The translations under genes were made by a program, and so were the position numbers. A stretch of DNA of 6,456 bases, taken from Candidatus Methylomirabilota bacterium. Its GTDB lineage: Bacteria; Methylomirabilota; Methylomirabilia; Methylomirabilales; Methylomirabilaceae. The notes under the pieces are model-generated. The model had not been told where the DNA came from. It saw only the letters and a program-made list of their open reading frames with translations, and searched no databases. Location of the stretch: positions 1-6,456 of the forward strand of contig JAGWRQ010000123.1 of the NCBI GenBank assembly GCA_028869615.1. The letters are read 5' to 3'. This document shows, one piece after another, positions 6,284 through 6,456 of this stretch. Every line of letters begins with the position of its first letter. The first letter of the stretch is position 1.

Positions 6284-6293
6284 CCTACACCTT
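6253..6293. repeat. Inverted heptad array D (hairpin) at the mtnA-slt junction
   Basis: Three plus-strand heptads, GGGGTAT-AGGGTGT-AGGGTAC (6253-6273), face an inverted copy, ACCCTACACC (6282-6291). Bases 6262-6271 and 6282-6291 pair perfectly over 10 bp around a 10-base loop (6272-6281). The right arm contains the TAG stop of mtnA (6285-6287), and the possible GTG start of slt (6281-6283) sits at the arm-loop boundary. No T tract follows on the transcribed strand, so this is not a standard terminator; it could act as a translational or stability element. Confidence 0.75.
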
Positions 6294-6456
6294 GTTTGAA
6301 AGGCCGAGTTCGGTCAGCGCGGCCAGGCTCGTATCATAGGGGGGCCGGACAACTCCCCGATCGGTAATAAGGGCGGTGATGTAGCGATGCGGCGTCACAT
6401 CAAAGACAGGATTTCTCGCCCTGACCCCCATCGGCGCGGTCCGGACGCCTGCCCAC
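6285..6456 (-). CDS. mtnA: Methylthioribose-1-phosphate isomerase MtnA, C-terminal end (runs off the right edge)
   Basis: The reverse strand from the window edge reads 56 codons and a [23 protein letters not shown], then [20 protein letters not shown], then [16 protein letters not shown]. The [10 protein letters not shown]...[16 protein letters not shown] block is characteristic of the end of MtnA, which converts 5-methylthioribose-1-phosphate to methylthioribulose-1-phosphate in methionine salvage. The wider eIF2B-alpha-like superfamily, including ribose-1,5-bisphosphate isomerase, shares this fold, but the exact block fits MtnA best. The final GTG-TAG lies inside heptad array D. It is the most upstream gene visible in the cluster, and its stop sits one base before the GTG that can start slt. 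Confidence 0.87.
   Translation of the reverse strand, partial: WAGVRTAPMGVRARNPVFDVTPHRYITALITDRGVVRPPYDTSLAALTELGLSNKV

Noticed and set aside
6253..6293. Rho-independent terminator after mtnA
   Set aside because: The hairpin is good, but the reverse strand continues with a C-rich stretch and no T run, and slt begins at once.

Overview
All recognisable genes in this window lie on the minus strand. The base composition is moderately GC-rich. A secreted soluble lytic transglycosylase points to a Gram-negative-type bacterium with a peptidoglycan wall. The gene set (GlgX-type debranching enzyme, MtnA, a CoaBC fusion, family 4 uracil-DNA glycosylase) together with G-rich heptanucleotide arrays would suit an environmental lineage such as NC10/Methylomirabilota or Nitrospirota. 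That placement is a low-confidence inference from style, not a proven assignment.

Read in the direction of transcription (high to low coordinates), the right half is a tight co-directional cluster. It holds the 3' end of mtnA (methionine salvage), a 740-codon slt-like lytic transglycosylase, coaBC (two steps of coenzyme A synthesis) and a family 4 Fe-S uracil-DNA glycosylase. Gaps between genes are about 1-37 bases, depending on start choice. A modest hairpin followed by a T-rich tract at 2042-2062 may end the transcript. The four genes serve different pathways, so the cluster looks like a shared housekeeping transcript rather than a pathway operon.

The left half is looser. A 370-base stretch without a convincing gene (1737-2106) is followed by a decayed response-regulator receiver reading frame (1380-1736), a complete papain-family (C1) cysteine peptidase with an intact catalytic set (373-1287), and the first 83 codons of a glgX-type glycogen debranching enzyme that runs off the left edge.

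The most unusual structure is a family of degenerate heptanucleotide tandem repeats with core (A/G)GGGTNN. They sit at every gene junction of the right-hand cluster (2803-2823, 4042-4069, 6253-6293), and one double array (4784-4851) lies in frame inside the transglycosylase gene. At the junctions the repeats supply the stop codons of mtnA, slt and coaBC. Inside slt, both half-arrays are oriented so that the coding strand reads the stop-free complement. At the mtnA-slt junction two inverted copies form a perfect 10-bp hairpin spanning the mtnA stop and the possible slt start.
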